Source of the DNA: Mesaphorura yosii
Taxonomy: Eukaryota; Arthropoda; Collembola; Poduromorpha; Tullbergiidae
Direction: 5' to 3'
Assembly: GCA_009869945.1 (NCBI GenBank)
Contig: WIXG01000167.1
Location: 1 to 64,000 of the forward strand
DNA length: 64,000 bases
The position numbers and the translations under genes are program-made. Positions 35,777 through 46,100 of this stretch are shown here, one piece after another; position 1 is the stretch's first letter; the number at the start of each line of letters is the position of its first letter. The notes below the pieces were generated by a model. That model was given only the letters and a program-made list of their open reading frames with translations. It did not search any database and was not told the DNA's origin.

Positions 35777-36807
35777 CTAGAACGATTTGTAGCCAAATAC
35801 CCAATGCCAGAACCCATTTATGTTGCAAATGTCTTCATCATCGCCGACAAAATTTGAGTCGACCATGCAGTTGAGCGTCTTGTCACAAAATAAATGCTCT
35901 GATATGCACGTGGAGATCGACAGAAGGTTCACGCATGCTTTGACGCCGTACTTCTCTCGGTCACCAGGACAGGCTGCAAACGCTGTGAACGTCACTTCGA
36001 CGGCGCTTTCGTCGGTTCCCGACTCAGTCACGAGCCGCACTCTCATTGTCGAGTTCACGGGTGACAAAAAGGCACGCTGGCCAATCAGTGAAGGCGGCGA
36101 GGCTGTTTTGTCGGACCGACTGACACTTCCGCAAGTTTGAGCAGACTCCGACACGGCTTGATTGACGTTGCCGCTGGGAGTCGCAAACTGCAATCAAAAA
36201 GGCGAGATTTGAGGTTACTGACACGTGCACTCTGCTGTAGATGCAAATTGCGGATGTTGCGACTGCTTACCTGAATGTAGTCTTGACATGCTGGTTTTGA
36301 CTTTGACTCAGACCCCGCACCGGCGTTTTGCGACAGCTTGGCCCTTAGATTCAGGGTCTGAATCACTGCAATGATTCCATACATGTCAGAAGGCGGAAAA
36401 ACCTCAAATTCTACAACTTGACCGCTTTTCTGCTGTGACTTTTGTGAAATTGAGCCTTCGCGCAGCGGAATTGTCAAAGAATGGTACTTGTAATGGCCCA
36501 AATTGATCTGCAGCAAAGAGGAGTTGGCTCCGTTGCTTGAGTTGAGCTGGTTAGGCGCATTGGCCGAGATCTTCTGGAAGGACCCTGCACAAATGCAAAA
36601 AAAACGCGTATTAGACTTTAGAATCAAGATTCAGACTTCAGACATGAGCACAGGCACGTAATTTGGCGTAATCTGCATCTGGTTGTATTTACATTGTTTT
36701 CCCTTGCTTCCTTCGGATGACGAGATCAGAAGCAGCACGCCAAGCAAAACGAGTAGTGTCAGCCAAATGAGTTGACAAACTTTCCACTTTTGATTACAGT
36801 CAGGCAT
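35777..36807 (-). CDS. CUB-LDLa protein, paralog E, apparently soluble or N-anchored
   Basis: Three exons (36807-36693, 36584-36271, 36187-35777) give 279 aa in one frame. It starts with MPDCNQKWK and a hydrophobic segment (LIWLTLLVLLGVLLLI), which can be a signal peptide or a signal-anchor. The CUB-like part has ACQDYIQ ... TCGSVS. The LDLa-like repeat reads CISEHLFCDKTLNC...DDEDIC, and the chain stops twelve residues later (WVFGYKSF end). There is no second membrane segment, stalk or cytoplasmic tail, so the [PL]PxY motif of paralogs A-D is absent. Intron phases between exons 1-2 (phase 1) and 2-3 (phase 0) match the other members. It could be a secreted decoy form. No downstream exon with a membrane segment was seen before the intergenic spacer. 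Confidence 0.8.
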
Positions 36808-38248
36808 TGTTACTCGCCGTTGTGTTGATAATTGTATAAGTTCTACAGATTAAGGATGCAAGACGACGACCGGATCGCGGCAGACTGATAACACACGTTT
36901 AATCGGCGCTGAGGATTATTGTGGAATGGGTTGAAAACTGAAATTCATCTTGGATATTCAGGATCGCTATCGCAATCGTTTATTATGTACGTAACAATTA
37001 CTGGTTTGACTTGGCTTGGGTTTGCAAGATCAAGATCATCAGTTCTCATAATGTACATGTAATACGACAGAGGCTTAATTGCTGAGAATTTTAATCAAAT
37101 TGTCAGTTCGCAGTGCGTGGTTCGCTTTACCTTGCCTTCGCAGTGGTTCACATTGCCTTGCCAGACTCACCGCCTGGTTATACAACTTTTTGTGCTGCAT
37201 GGATCCTGTGTCCTGCCAGTTTTTTGAAGGTTCAGTAATGAAGAAACTTGCGTTGGGCCAAGGTTGACAGCTTCCTGCGCACACGGCATTGAAAATTGTT
37301 GTTCACGCGGAAGGAAGGCCGGTATCGTAATTCTTGCAATTCGTGACTACCTGAATATATGAACGCATCAACCAGACCCATTTCCAGACGAGAAGAGACC
37401 ACGACCACTGACACCTGACACGATGTGAAGTCCAGCCTAATTAGTTAACTGGGGTAAGGTTGGAGTGCACGCTTCAGCCTTCTGCTGCATTCAGGAGCCA
37501 CGAGCCGCGGTCATCGTCCACAAGCGAGCGTGCGTCAAGTGCTTTAATATCTCATTATTTGACGCATCTGTTCTTGTGCGTTATGTAATGAACCATTCAA
37601 ATAAGTATCTGTAGATTTATAGTTTGATTACATCAGCAGAAAATCGCGGCAATAAATGTTAACAAATTGCAATCACCGTAAAGCACAGGCATTTAAGCAC
37701 AAGTTCCGTTTTACTTGTACGTCTCGAATCTGCGTAATGCATAAAAATCAACTTTTTCATAACACCAGACTTGTTCTGGCATTAATCATGCGTTGCGAGT
37801 CACGTCGGATTCTGTCGACGTAATCTTGATTCTACTAACTTCTTGGCAGGAAGCACACATTTTCATAATTTTCAATGGCTCGCTGTCAAGCTGAAGCTCA
37901 CTCGCCAGCTTGCGATGGACTTTCACGTGTATGACATTTCGAGAAGCCCTACGCTATGTTAATTATAACAAATCAAGTTATTTTCCTATCCCACCCAAAC
38001 ATCAACTTCAATTTCACTTTCTCTTAATTACATTACACGAATCCCGTAACCTCTGCACCTATTACGACTAAAATGCAATACAAAATTCCCAACATGTGAC
38101 AATTATTCTTGAATAATCTCTTGAGTTAGTCGTGAATTGTTCTCGACGGTGGCATCCCTTACTGGTATTGACATTCAGTGTTTTGGCTACAGTCTCGACT
38201 GTCGGCACACGTTAAATGCATTCGCTGTGAATTGAGCATCAGTTTATT
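36808..38248. other. Intergenic
   Basis: About 1.4 kb between paralog E (-) and the crystallin-like gene (+), so it carries both promoters. No exon was recognised. A TCAGT initiator-like word lies near 38174-38178, about 75 nt before the downstream ATG. Confidence 0.4.
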
Positions 38249-38721
38249 ATGGCTGGAAGAAATTACAACGTTTTGGTGCTGTGCGTCGTTGCTGCTGTGT
38301 GCTTTCTCACCGTTCCGTGTTCCGGAAGACGCGGACTTGGACAACTTTCCCCTCACGAATTGCGCCCGATGAATGTTCCCTTCGTGACATTGTACGAAAA
38401 CGAGAATTTTAGAGGTGAGTAGTTAAACGATCATTTCGAAATTGGTGATTCCATTGACGTTACACTTGAAAGTGCATTTGTTCGTATGCAGGTGACTATT
38501 ACACAACCGTGCTGGGGAAGAAATGCGTAAACCTGCCGGACGAAGTGATCAACTGGGCTTCATCATTGGACACACACCGTAGATGCCTAGACGTCTGCGT
38601 CGCGAAGAATTGTGGTGGCAAGTGCACTCGCTTCGAGCCAAACAATGGAGCACAGTCGAGGCTGGTGAAGTCTGACCTGAATGATAAGATCGTTTCACTG
38701 AAGAGTTGCTACGTTTTGTAA
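38249..38721 (+). CDS. Secreted beta/gamma-crystallin-like protein
   Basis: Two exons (38249-38414, 38492-38721) give 131 aa. A signal peptide (VLVLCVVAAVCFLTVPCSG) is followed by a short linker and one beta/gamma-crystallin fold. The first Greek-key motif is FVTLYENENFRGDYYTTV with CVNLPDEVINWASSL. The second is CVAKNCGGKCTRFEP with LNDKIVSLKSC. The NDK[IV]-S pattern is the calcium-binding signature of this fold in microbial and invertebrate proteins (here the residues present are N-D-K-I-V-S). Six or more cysteines suggest disulfides, as expected for an extracellular protein. A polyadenylation signal AATAAA lies at 38792-38797. The family is recognised from motif spacing; the role is unknown. 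Confidence 0.75.
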
Positions 38722-39630
38722 AGGATTGTTCACTAGTTGACTTCTTATTTACCTCAATACTCAATTGTTCGTTGATTTTATGAGTTTTGTCAATAAAGAT
38801 AGTACAAACCAAATCACCAAATTGTAATCTTCAGGCACACTGCGGCAGCCAGACAACTTTCACTAGGTCTGATTAAATTGCTGATTTACGGTCTTCTTAC
38901 GATAGAAGTCAGCTACCGCCGCGAATACTCTGATCATATGCGGAGTCTAGGAAAGCAAGTATTATTCTATGGTAAGAAGAATTTCGATCCCGGATTATGC
39001 TGCCAACCCCGCGCGCTGGCTGGCACAAATGAAGCTAATTCAATAAGTAAATATTCGACACGGTAATGCATTGTCAGAGGCAGAATCTGCACTTAGGAGG
39101 CAAAGTGGACCAAGACAGAAATCTTAATGTTTCGGTTGGTTTGATTGAAGCAGCCAAGCTGGCCTGTACGCATTTTCTCGAGCAGCGAGCAGCCAACTCT
39201 TCATTGACACCTTTTGACGCCTTGGCCTTTACGCTGCTGGGCAGTCTCATTCCGCAGTGGCCTGATGAAAGTCACCTGCTCGCCCGTCGCAAATGGCCAC
39301 TGGCTTTCGAGACCTGGTCGTTGTTCCACATATGCAATGGGGAAAATTAATTAGCAGCCCGTGTTTAACACCTTCGTTGAATGAGGGAAGTCAGAGACCG
39401 AGACCAAGACCGAGGGCGAGAACGGCGACGGAACAGAAAAAGAAAACAGCAAAATGCCAGAATTTAATTGTGACAAGCCTATAAAGACACGTTACGACAA
39501 ATGAATTCTAATTCAGTACACTTGGCATTAACCTACAGACAACTCGGTTGTGAGTGCGAATGTGACGTGGATTAATCGTGCCTGCGTGCCTGTTGCTAGT
39601 TGGACTCGAACACAATCGTGAGCTTTTAAA
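38722..39630. other. Intergenic / 3' UTR and promoter
   Basis: Contains the crystallin-like 3' UTR and the promoter of the next gene. Two plus-strand open frames (38878-39066, 39066-39350) lie here, but they have no splice, domain or promoter support. Confidence 0.4.
39480..39518 (+). promoter_or_regulatory. TATA + TCAGT initiator core promoter
   Basis: TATAAA at 39480-39485 and TCAGTA at 39513-39518 have the 30-nt spacing of an arthropod core promoter. They lie about 115 nt upstream of the ATG of the small secreted protein at 39631. Confidence 0.6.
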
Positions 39631-40070
39631 ATGGCGTACGTGCCATTTTCGACAAAGGTCCTGGTGCTGTTGACCATCCTCGTCGTGGTGTTTTCCATCG
39701 TCTGGTCGTCTCCACCTCCACAGGTTAGTAGTCTCTATTAGTCTGCACAGCCATTTCATTGACATCAGGGGAAATTGAGACAGACTTCAAGATTTGCTTC
39801 CATCGTTGCAGTATCCACAGGTCAGAAGGTCAGGCCAGTCTCTCAGTAGCAACCTCCACTTTAGCAATGGACGAAGCGCGGACCAAGCAAGATTCTGTAA
39901 GTTTCTTCAGCCTATGAAATGCAAATTTTCGGAATATGAAGCCCAATTTTTTGTTTGTAGTGTTTGGAAACTTCATGCTGCCCAACTTTACCAGCTGGGG
40001 CAATTTGTTCAATCTGAACGGAAGTGTTATTAGCTTTATTCCGCTCGGACAACTATTGTTTGCCGGATAA
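39631..40070 (+). CDS. Small secreted protein, unknown family
   Basis: Three exons (39631-39723, 39812-39896, 39961-40070) give 95 aa, too split to show as one open frame. The N-terminus is a strong signal peptide (KVLVLLTILVVVFSIVWS). The mature part begins Pro-rich (PPPQYPQVRRSG); the RR pair could be a processing site. It ends with an Asn/Phe/Leu-rich hydrophobic stretch (LFGNFMLPNFTSWGNLFNLN, then VISFIPLGQLLFAG). There are no cysteines. A TATA + initiator pair upstream and AATAAA at 40245-40250 frame the transcript. It has no recognisable homolog to me. It could be a neuropeptide-like or antimicrobial-type peptide, but nothing proves this. Confidence 0.7.
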
Positions 40071-40408
40071 TTGAGCTTACATTGCAAAGAAAAAGCAATC
40101 TTACCAGTATAATTATTCATAAGCAACTTGAAATGTAAAAGAAGCGGGTCAATGCGAGCTGCTCATCAATATTCAATATTTTTGATAAACGAAACAAACC
40201 ATGAGCTCTAATTGTCTACCTCCACTAGATCAATAATATTTTACAATAAATACACGATAAATTATTGAGTATATTCTTATTATGTACGCAATTCCATTTT
40301 CGTAATGCGGAACTTAATTGTTTTTCCTACGGTGTGCGTTTTTATAAGCTTGATAAAATAAAAAGAAATTAACAATCTAAATTATTCAAGCACGCAAGTA
40401 ATACATAT

Positions 40409-43223
40409 TTAAGAATTTAAAAACGGATGCTTCAATAATGCCGTTGCGTCAGGTCTGTTTCTTGAATCTAATTGAAAACATAACTTAAGTACATCTAAAA
40501 TCTTCTCATCATTTAAATTCGGTGGCAGTGGAGGATACTCGATGGTGCCATTAATTATGGCATTCATCTTGGCAATTTGATTTTGGTAGTTTTGGAAAGG
40601 TGCGCAGCCATACACCATCAAGTATAAAATGCAGCCGAGCGACCAGATGTCAGACTTCGGGCCAATCTGTCCAAGTAAATATTTGCATTAAAATGATAAG
40701 CGAGTATTAAACCGATTTGACTCCTTGACTCCTTACCTTCGCTCTTCCATAAGCGTCCGGTCGAATTGATTCAGGGCTCATGAAATTAAGAGTGCCCTTG
40801 GGATTATAAGTCTGTATGCTTGTGACATCCGTCTGGAGTCGATTGGCGATCCCAAAGTCAATGATCTTTAACCTTCCAGCAACCCACACAAAATTTGCCG
40901 GCTTCAAATCACCATGCACAATGCCTGTAACGCAATATCAACGAATCATTACGAAAGTCATAGAAGAGAAAACTGGAAGGAGTTTGCGAAGCTCTGTGGT
41001 GAAGTACCTTTACTATGAATAGCCTGAACAATCAGCAACATATTCTCCCAACACGCCTTCGCTTTTGTTAATGTTGAGCTTCGTGAAATAATTGTCTTAG
41101 AAAGGTCGCATTGTCCATACTCCATAACGATCTTCAGCACGTGATTGGTGTGATCCACCTCCCTGCATGACCAAATATGCAAGTTAGGGTACTTTGGTTT
41201 ATAGTAACAAGATTCACAGAACGATAATTAATTACCATTCTACTATATGAATTACAAGTTCGGTGTCCCTCAGTGCCAGAAGCATTTGTACTTCATTGAT
41301 ACATTCTTGAACCCCTGCATTATCAAGCTGCTGCATGTTGACCTTTTTCAGTGCGTGCAATTCACGACTATCGTTCTCCATAGCCTGAAATTCCAAAAAA
41401 TGGATGCTGATGTGTTGGAATAACTGTCTAACAACCCATAATAAATGCTGTAAGAAGTAAGTGAACTTACTAAATACACTTCTCCACAGCCTCCTTTCCC
41501 TAATTGCTTCAGGATGAGATAACTGGTTTCGCAAACTTTTTCAGTCGTCAGCTTCCAAAAATTTGCTTGCTTCCTTTTAGGCGCATTCGCGTTACTTATT
41601 TTGTGTATGGACGGACCTCGAGAACTTGAGGCGGTGGAAGGTTTCGTCGTACCTTGCGCCAAGGGAGTGGTAAATGATGCTGGAGGCAACTTCTTGAATG
41701 CCGCATCGCCAGTATTCCCACCTCGTAACTCGCCAGACATTCCAAGAAGTGCGGCCGTTTTTTTATTAATTTCTGTGGAATAATTATCGGAACATCGTGC
41801 TTGCTTAGAAAATGGAGTCTGTCCATTTCCGTATGTTGCAGTATTTCTATTCGCTACGTTGCTTTGGGCTTGTGGGCATGTAATGGCAGAATTGAAGATT
41901 GGTCTCTCATTGTTGTCGGCTACAGTTGTGCATCTCACATCTTTGTAAGGATTGGTGTAAACATTTAAGCCAGTAGTTAAGGCCTTCCTATTGACGTCAG
42001 TATTGGAATTGGAAAGGCGCGCTTCAACCGAAAGAGGAATGCGATAATATGTCTTGGAACTTAATACTGTTTGATCGGTGATATTGGGAGTATTTTTGGC
42101 ATCAATTTTCATTTTCGTGTCAGCATAAGATAAACTGCTCGCTCGTTGCACTAACTTTTCACCAGTTTTGTTCTCTTTTTCGTGCTCAGGACCAGTAATG
42201 TTCGTTGAGTAAGTTTGCGCCGTCGACCTTCTGACTTCGGATGAAAAATTATTAGATGCATGAGATTCTGGATGAGGAGCCTGAAGAGGAACACGACCCA
42301 ACGTGATGTTTGTTTCACTTGATCGATATTGTCGTCCTAAACGCTTCTGGGTCATCGTGGATATGCCAGAGTCGTGCTTGGTTGAGTTGTATTCTTTTTT
42401 AAGCTGAGGCTGAGATGAAGAGGGCGATTGATTTATTGCAGTTGGCTTATTACTCTCTCCTTCCAAAGAAAACGCAGGGGCCGGTGATACGCTGCATGTT
42501 GTTTTCCAACTCATGTCAGATTCATTGTTGTTGGTGATGTTGGCTTCGGCGAGATCCACATCTTGATTCACATAGGATTTGTTATTATTGTTTGTCAAGT
42601 TCGAAAAAGTATAGTTTTGGGCTTGTTTTGGTAAAACATTAAGCGATATCCCCGGTGTCGTAATCGGAGTCCCTTCAGCGGAAGGAAAATTGTCAGCTTC
42701 TGGGATCACTGACAGAGATCTCTGCAGTAGAACTTCGGCGATGCCGGTGTTTGTATTCGACCTCCCCACTTCTGCAGTAGAAGTTGGTGGCTGATTTTTG
42801 TTCCCAGAAACATCTGTCGAGATTCTTGTTACGAATTCTGATTTAATCTCGACAGTTGAGGATGGATCCATCGTAACATCAATTGTTGTTGTAGCCGTTT
42901 TGTCTGTGGAATTCGATTCCAATTTCGGATCAATTTGTTGCTCCTCTGCTCCAAGGCGTCCTCCTTTCTTCTCCGGTTGGAGCAGAGGTAGACCAAGGGG
43001 CTTCCTGAATGCGTTCAACATAGATCGAACTGAATTTGGGCTTAAACTGTTGCCCCCAGCGTCGAGGGCACCATTCGCTTCAAGATCCCTTGCGATCTGA
43101 CTCAGCCGTCCCTTGCTACTGTGGAACAATAAACAATTCATTGTTAACAACCTGTGATTCCAAGCGGGCATGCTGCACCACCTAATTAATTAGTACTTAC
43201 TGTTGCTTCTTCAGCCCGAACAT
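40409..43223 (-). CDS. TTK: Dual-specificity spindle checkpoint kinase TTK/Mps1
   Basis: Mps1 sits at unattached kinetochores and phosphorylates KNL1 and other targets to start the spindle assembly checkpoint. Six exons (43223-43201, 43118-41471, 41384-41236, 41162-41008, 40924-40737, 40666-40409) give 806 aa in one frame. Residues 1 to about 535 are low-complexity, rich in Ser, Thr and Asn, with no TPR array that I can see. The kinase domain starts near LILKQLGKGGCGEVYL. It continues with ALKKVNM, KIVMEYGQCDLSK, GIVHGDLKPANF, KIIDFGIA and LQTDVTSIQ. It ends with GTLNFMSPESI, KSDIWSLGCILYLMVYGCAPF and RPDATALLKHPFL. Mps1-specific features are HxDLKPANF, DFGIANxxQ and GTxNxMxPE. It lacks only the long C-terminal extension of vertebrates. 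Confidence 0.95.
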
Positions 43224-44060
43224 GACAGATGATTGTCCTAGTTTGTTGAGTGTGATCTTACTGACTGGCAGTGAATGTAAATGCCGGCGACGGCGAGGTC
43301 TTTGAGCCTCCGGATCCAGACTCTGTTTGGTAATTGAGGACACTTCACCACTTCAGTTATAATTAAGTGCGGACTCTTTCTAACGATATCTTATCTTGAC
43401 TAGCAGAGGAATGAAGAAGTTCTGTATGTTTACTAAACACACGAGTTATGGAGTATTGTATACTACCAGCTCAAGCTGAGAAACGGTTTGGCGGTTGCTA
43501 GTTCGATCCTGCTCGCGCTCATTCGTCAAATCAAATAACAAAGGCGGATTTAGAACTTGATATAAAAAGCTGGAATTACATGTGGATCTGGAGGAGGCGC
43601 GACGCGACTGGAAAAAGGATCGTCTGTCGACTAAATACACTAAATCAAAGTCATTGAAGTCATGGATTGAAATTAATTTCAAGGTCAAGCTCGAGTGTTC
43701 CAAAGTGCACTTCAAGTTGGCCCATCAAGTAAGTTCACCATCAAGTTCAATTTTTTGAAGCCAAGAAATGAAGAGTTGGAATTGAGTTAAGAGGTAAGCT
43801 CACCTTATGTATGTAATTAGCAAGTTCTTGTTCTTGTATTTGTGTTGAGTTGTTACCATTTTAAAGATGTCGACGGATACTTAACTTGTCACTAATGAAT
43901 CCTATATGCATTTCTTTGCTTTGCGGATGACAGAATATTGAAGGAGTTAATCATTTGAACGAGATTTAGTGGCCACTGTACGCAATCACCACTACAACTA
44001 ATTTGGGCTCGACGGAAGGTCGCGTCACTTCTAACTGGTTATGGTTTACGTCATTTCTTT
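43224..44060. other. Divergent promoter region of TTK and Rad1
   Basis: About 0.84 kb between oppositely read TTK (-) and Rad1 (+). Holds both promoters. No exon or RNA gene was recognised; a TTCGATCC word near 43501 is not part of a tRNA fold. Confidence 0.45.
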
Positions 44061-44999
44061 ATGATCATGGTCATGGACGACGACGAAGAAAGGGAGCATT
44101 TATTTGCAGCGAAGGTTGTTAACGTTAGCATTCTCGCATCACTTTTGAAGTCAGTTTCCTTTACTGACAAGGTGAATGTGCTCATCACCTCCTTCGGGAT
44201 AAAATTCACCGTTGAGGAAGGAAAATATGTCCAAGCCTCAGCTCTCCTTCCAAGAGACACTTTTGAAGAATACTCCCTCAGGAACAGCAATGACCAACTC
44301 GAATTCCGAATCCCAATGAAAGAGCTTCTGAATTTCCTTAAAATCTTTTCTCATGGCCACAGTGACGGGAGATTCACAACGTCGGTGACCTCAGCAGGTA
44401 TGACTGCAGCTCCAACACTACAAAATACAAATCAGCAGATGCCAGCCCCAGCCTTCCCACCTAGTCCCACTAGTCAAGCTACACTGCTCATGCATTACGC
44501 ATCGGATGGGAGCCCTCTCGTGTTGATCTTGGATGAAGGCGCAACAACCACTGATTTTTATCTCAGAACTGAAGAACCCGACGATTTAATGGAGCTGGAG
44601 CTGGATCCGAAATGTCAGCTTATACTCAAACCCGACCCCATGCGAGACTTTTTCACCGAAATCGAAAGCAATGGCCCAGACTCTTTTAAGATTAAAGTTG
44701 TGCCTCAAAAGAAACTCCAGTTCAGTGGAAAAGTGCTTTGTGGGAGCATGAAGGTTATTTTACCGGCAAGTTCAACGGATGTGATCGAGGCGTTTGACTG
44801 CGACGAACTGACTAAAGCAAGTTATAAGTTTTCGGTGTTCAGATACTGCTTGAAAGCATTGCAGTTTAGTGACAAAGTTGCGCTCAAAATTGGTGCTGAG
44901 GGACTTCTTTGTATGTCTTTCTTAATGGCTGCCCATTCCGAAGCCTTTGTGGAGTTCTACTGTATGGCTCAAGTACCGAATGAAGAACTCGACGACTAA
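44061..44999 (+). CDS. Rad1: Checkpoint clamp subunit Rad1 (9-1-1 complex)
   Basis: Rad1 is the PCNA-like subunit that pairs with Rad9 and Hus1 in the ring that activates ATR at damaged DNA. The gene is one uninterrupted exon coding 312 aa. Recognisable parts are FAAKVVNVSILASLLKSVSF, FGIKFTVEEGKYVQASALLP, PLVLILDEGATTTDFYLRT, FSVFRYCLKAL, KIGAEGLLCMSFL and FVEFYCMA. These align in order with human Rad1 (282 aa). The extra length is mostly a Pro/Ala/Gln-rich loop at residues 112-142 (QQMPAPAFPPSPTSQ) between the first sheets. An acidic start (MDDDEERE) is usual for the family. AATAAA lies at 45253-45258. The lack of introns is unusual beside its intron-rich neighbours (see findings). Confidence 0.93.
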   Translation: MIMVMDDDEEREHLFAAKVVNVSILASLLKSVSFTDKVNVLITSFGIKFTVEEGKYVQASALLPRDTFEEYSLRNSNDQLEFRIPMKELLNFLKIFSHGHSDGRFTTSVTSAGMTAAPTLQNTNQQMPAPAFPPSPTSQATLLMHYASDGSPLVLILDEGATTTDFYLRTEEPDDLMELELDPKCQLILKPDPMRDFFTEIESNGPDSFKIKVVPQKKLQFSGKVLCGSMKVILPASSTDVIEAFDCDELTKASYKFSVFRYCLKALQFSDKVALKIGAEGLLCMSFLMAAHSEAFVEFYCMAQVPNEELDD

Positions 45000-45286
45000 C
45001 AACAGGTTATTTTGCCTCACATAAATTCCTTGATAAGCTGGAAAAGTCTAAAACAAGAAATTAATCGTGCTTGCAGGCGAATCTGCGAAGTTAACCACCT
45101 GGCCGAGCTAGATCTCTTCAGAATTGGAAGGAATACAGAATCTAACAGTAACAGCCTTTATTCAGAATTTCTTCTTCATCAGTATTCAGTACAGTTTCAA
45201 TTTTGTATCTAAACCTTTACAAGTAGGACACGGATCTTAATATTTGTGAGACAATAAAATAGTGTTCAACATCAACTCAGATTCAA

Positions 45287-46100
45287 TCAGAAGCCGTTGT
45301 CAATAACCTCATGCATGGCATATACCAAATTATCAAAGTAAGGGTACGAGTTGTCGACGGAGGCAGGGTTTTGTTCGTCTCCTGAAATATCTTCGCTGGT
45401 GCACTCTTCAAAGTTACCAAGGACGAAAAGAAACGCACAGAAAAAGTACTTTTTGTATTCGTTCTCCATAGTCCCGGCCGTGAATGGTAGTTTGAGATTG
45501 TACTTTGAAGCAGTATCCTAGTGATTAATTACACACGCGTCATCAGAACACTTCAAACTGGAGATGATCTTTAAGATTCTTGTTGCACTACCTTAAACTT
45601 TTGGAAATAGTAATGCAGCAGTCTCGAAGTCTCTGCTTCTCGTACGTCTGGAGGAAGGGAATCAGGAACAGAAACGCAACATCAAGCAATGGAGAACCAA
45701 AGCAACAATCTTCCAGTTGGAAATGCGACATTCTATGTTGGGATGCTTCTCGCTTTCAGACGACAAAGCTGACGCTGAGCTTGAACTCTTTCTGACATTT
45801 CTTTTGGGACTAAGTGGTTTGGATGTGCTCGATTTTCTACCCGAAAGCTTTGATGAACCGGGAGGTTGTCGCCTGTGTTTTGGACGAAAAGTGATGTTTT
45901 GGTATTGGCGATTCAGGTGAATTATTGCCGAAGGCAGTGGTGGGTGCGGTGGCGTGAGCAGTGCTTCAAAGATTTGGTGTAACTTACGCTTACGCTGATT
46001 TGAATCAACCATTTCTCGAATTTGGTGGCTTCTTTCTTCTCTAATTTTCGTCTCATAGAATTGCTTGTGCAGAAAGAGTTCAGAATGGGCGTGAAAGTTC
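45287..46100 (-). pseudogene. Truncated, frameshifted EcKL (ecdysteroid-kinase-like) copy 1
   Basis: Only the last two exons of an EcKL gene remain. The C-terminal exon keeps its acceptor and frame (PFTAGTMENEYKKYFFCAFL, like PFGFDTIENEFKKSQLLAL in the intact copy at 53073-54792). The catalytic exon shows EALLTPPHPPLPSAIIHL, but the catalytic HMDxW...N is HLNRQYQN, and DWQ is SNWK. The sequence that should follow (GSPLLDVAFLF, then LLHYYFQKFK) lies in a second and then a third frame, so at least two one-base changes break it. Exons for the N-terminal half are not found upstream. It is a dead gene; both catalytic aspartates were already lost. Left and right limits are approximate. Confidence 0.75.

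Noticed and set aside
38878..39350. Two adjoining plus-strand open frames
   Set aside because: No promoter, splice site, domain or signal peptide supports them, and joining them would need an intron of about 31 nt.
42798..43100. Plus-strand open frame opposite TTK
   Set aside because: It is antisense to a conserved coding exon and has no features of its own.
43486..43520. tRNA-like AGTTCGATCCT word
   Set aside because: No cloverleaf fits around it.
44051..44290. Minus-strand open frame opposite Rad1
   Set aside because: It is a shadow of the Rad1 coding sequence.
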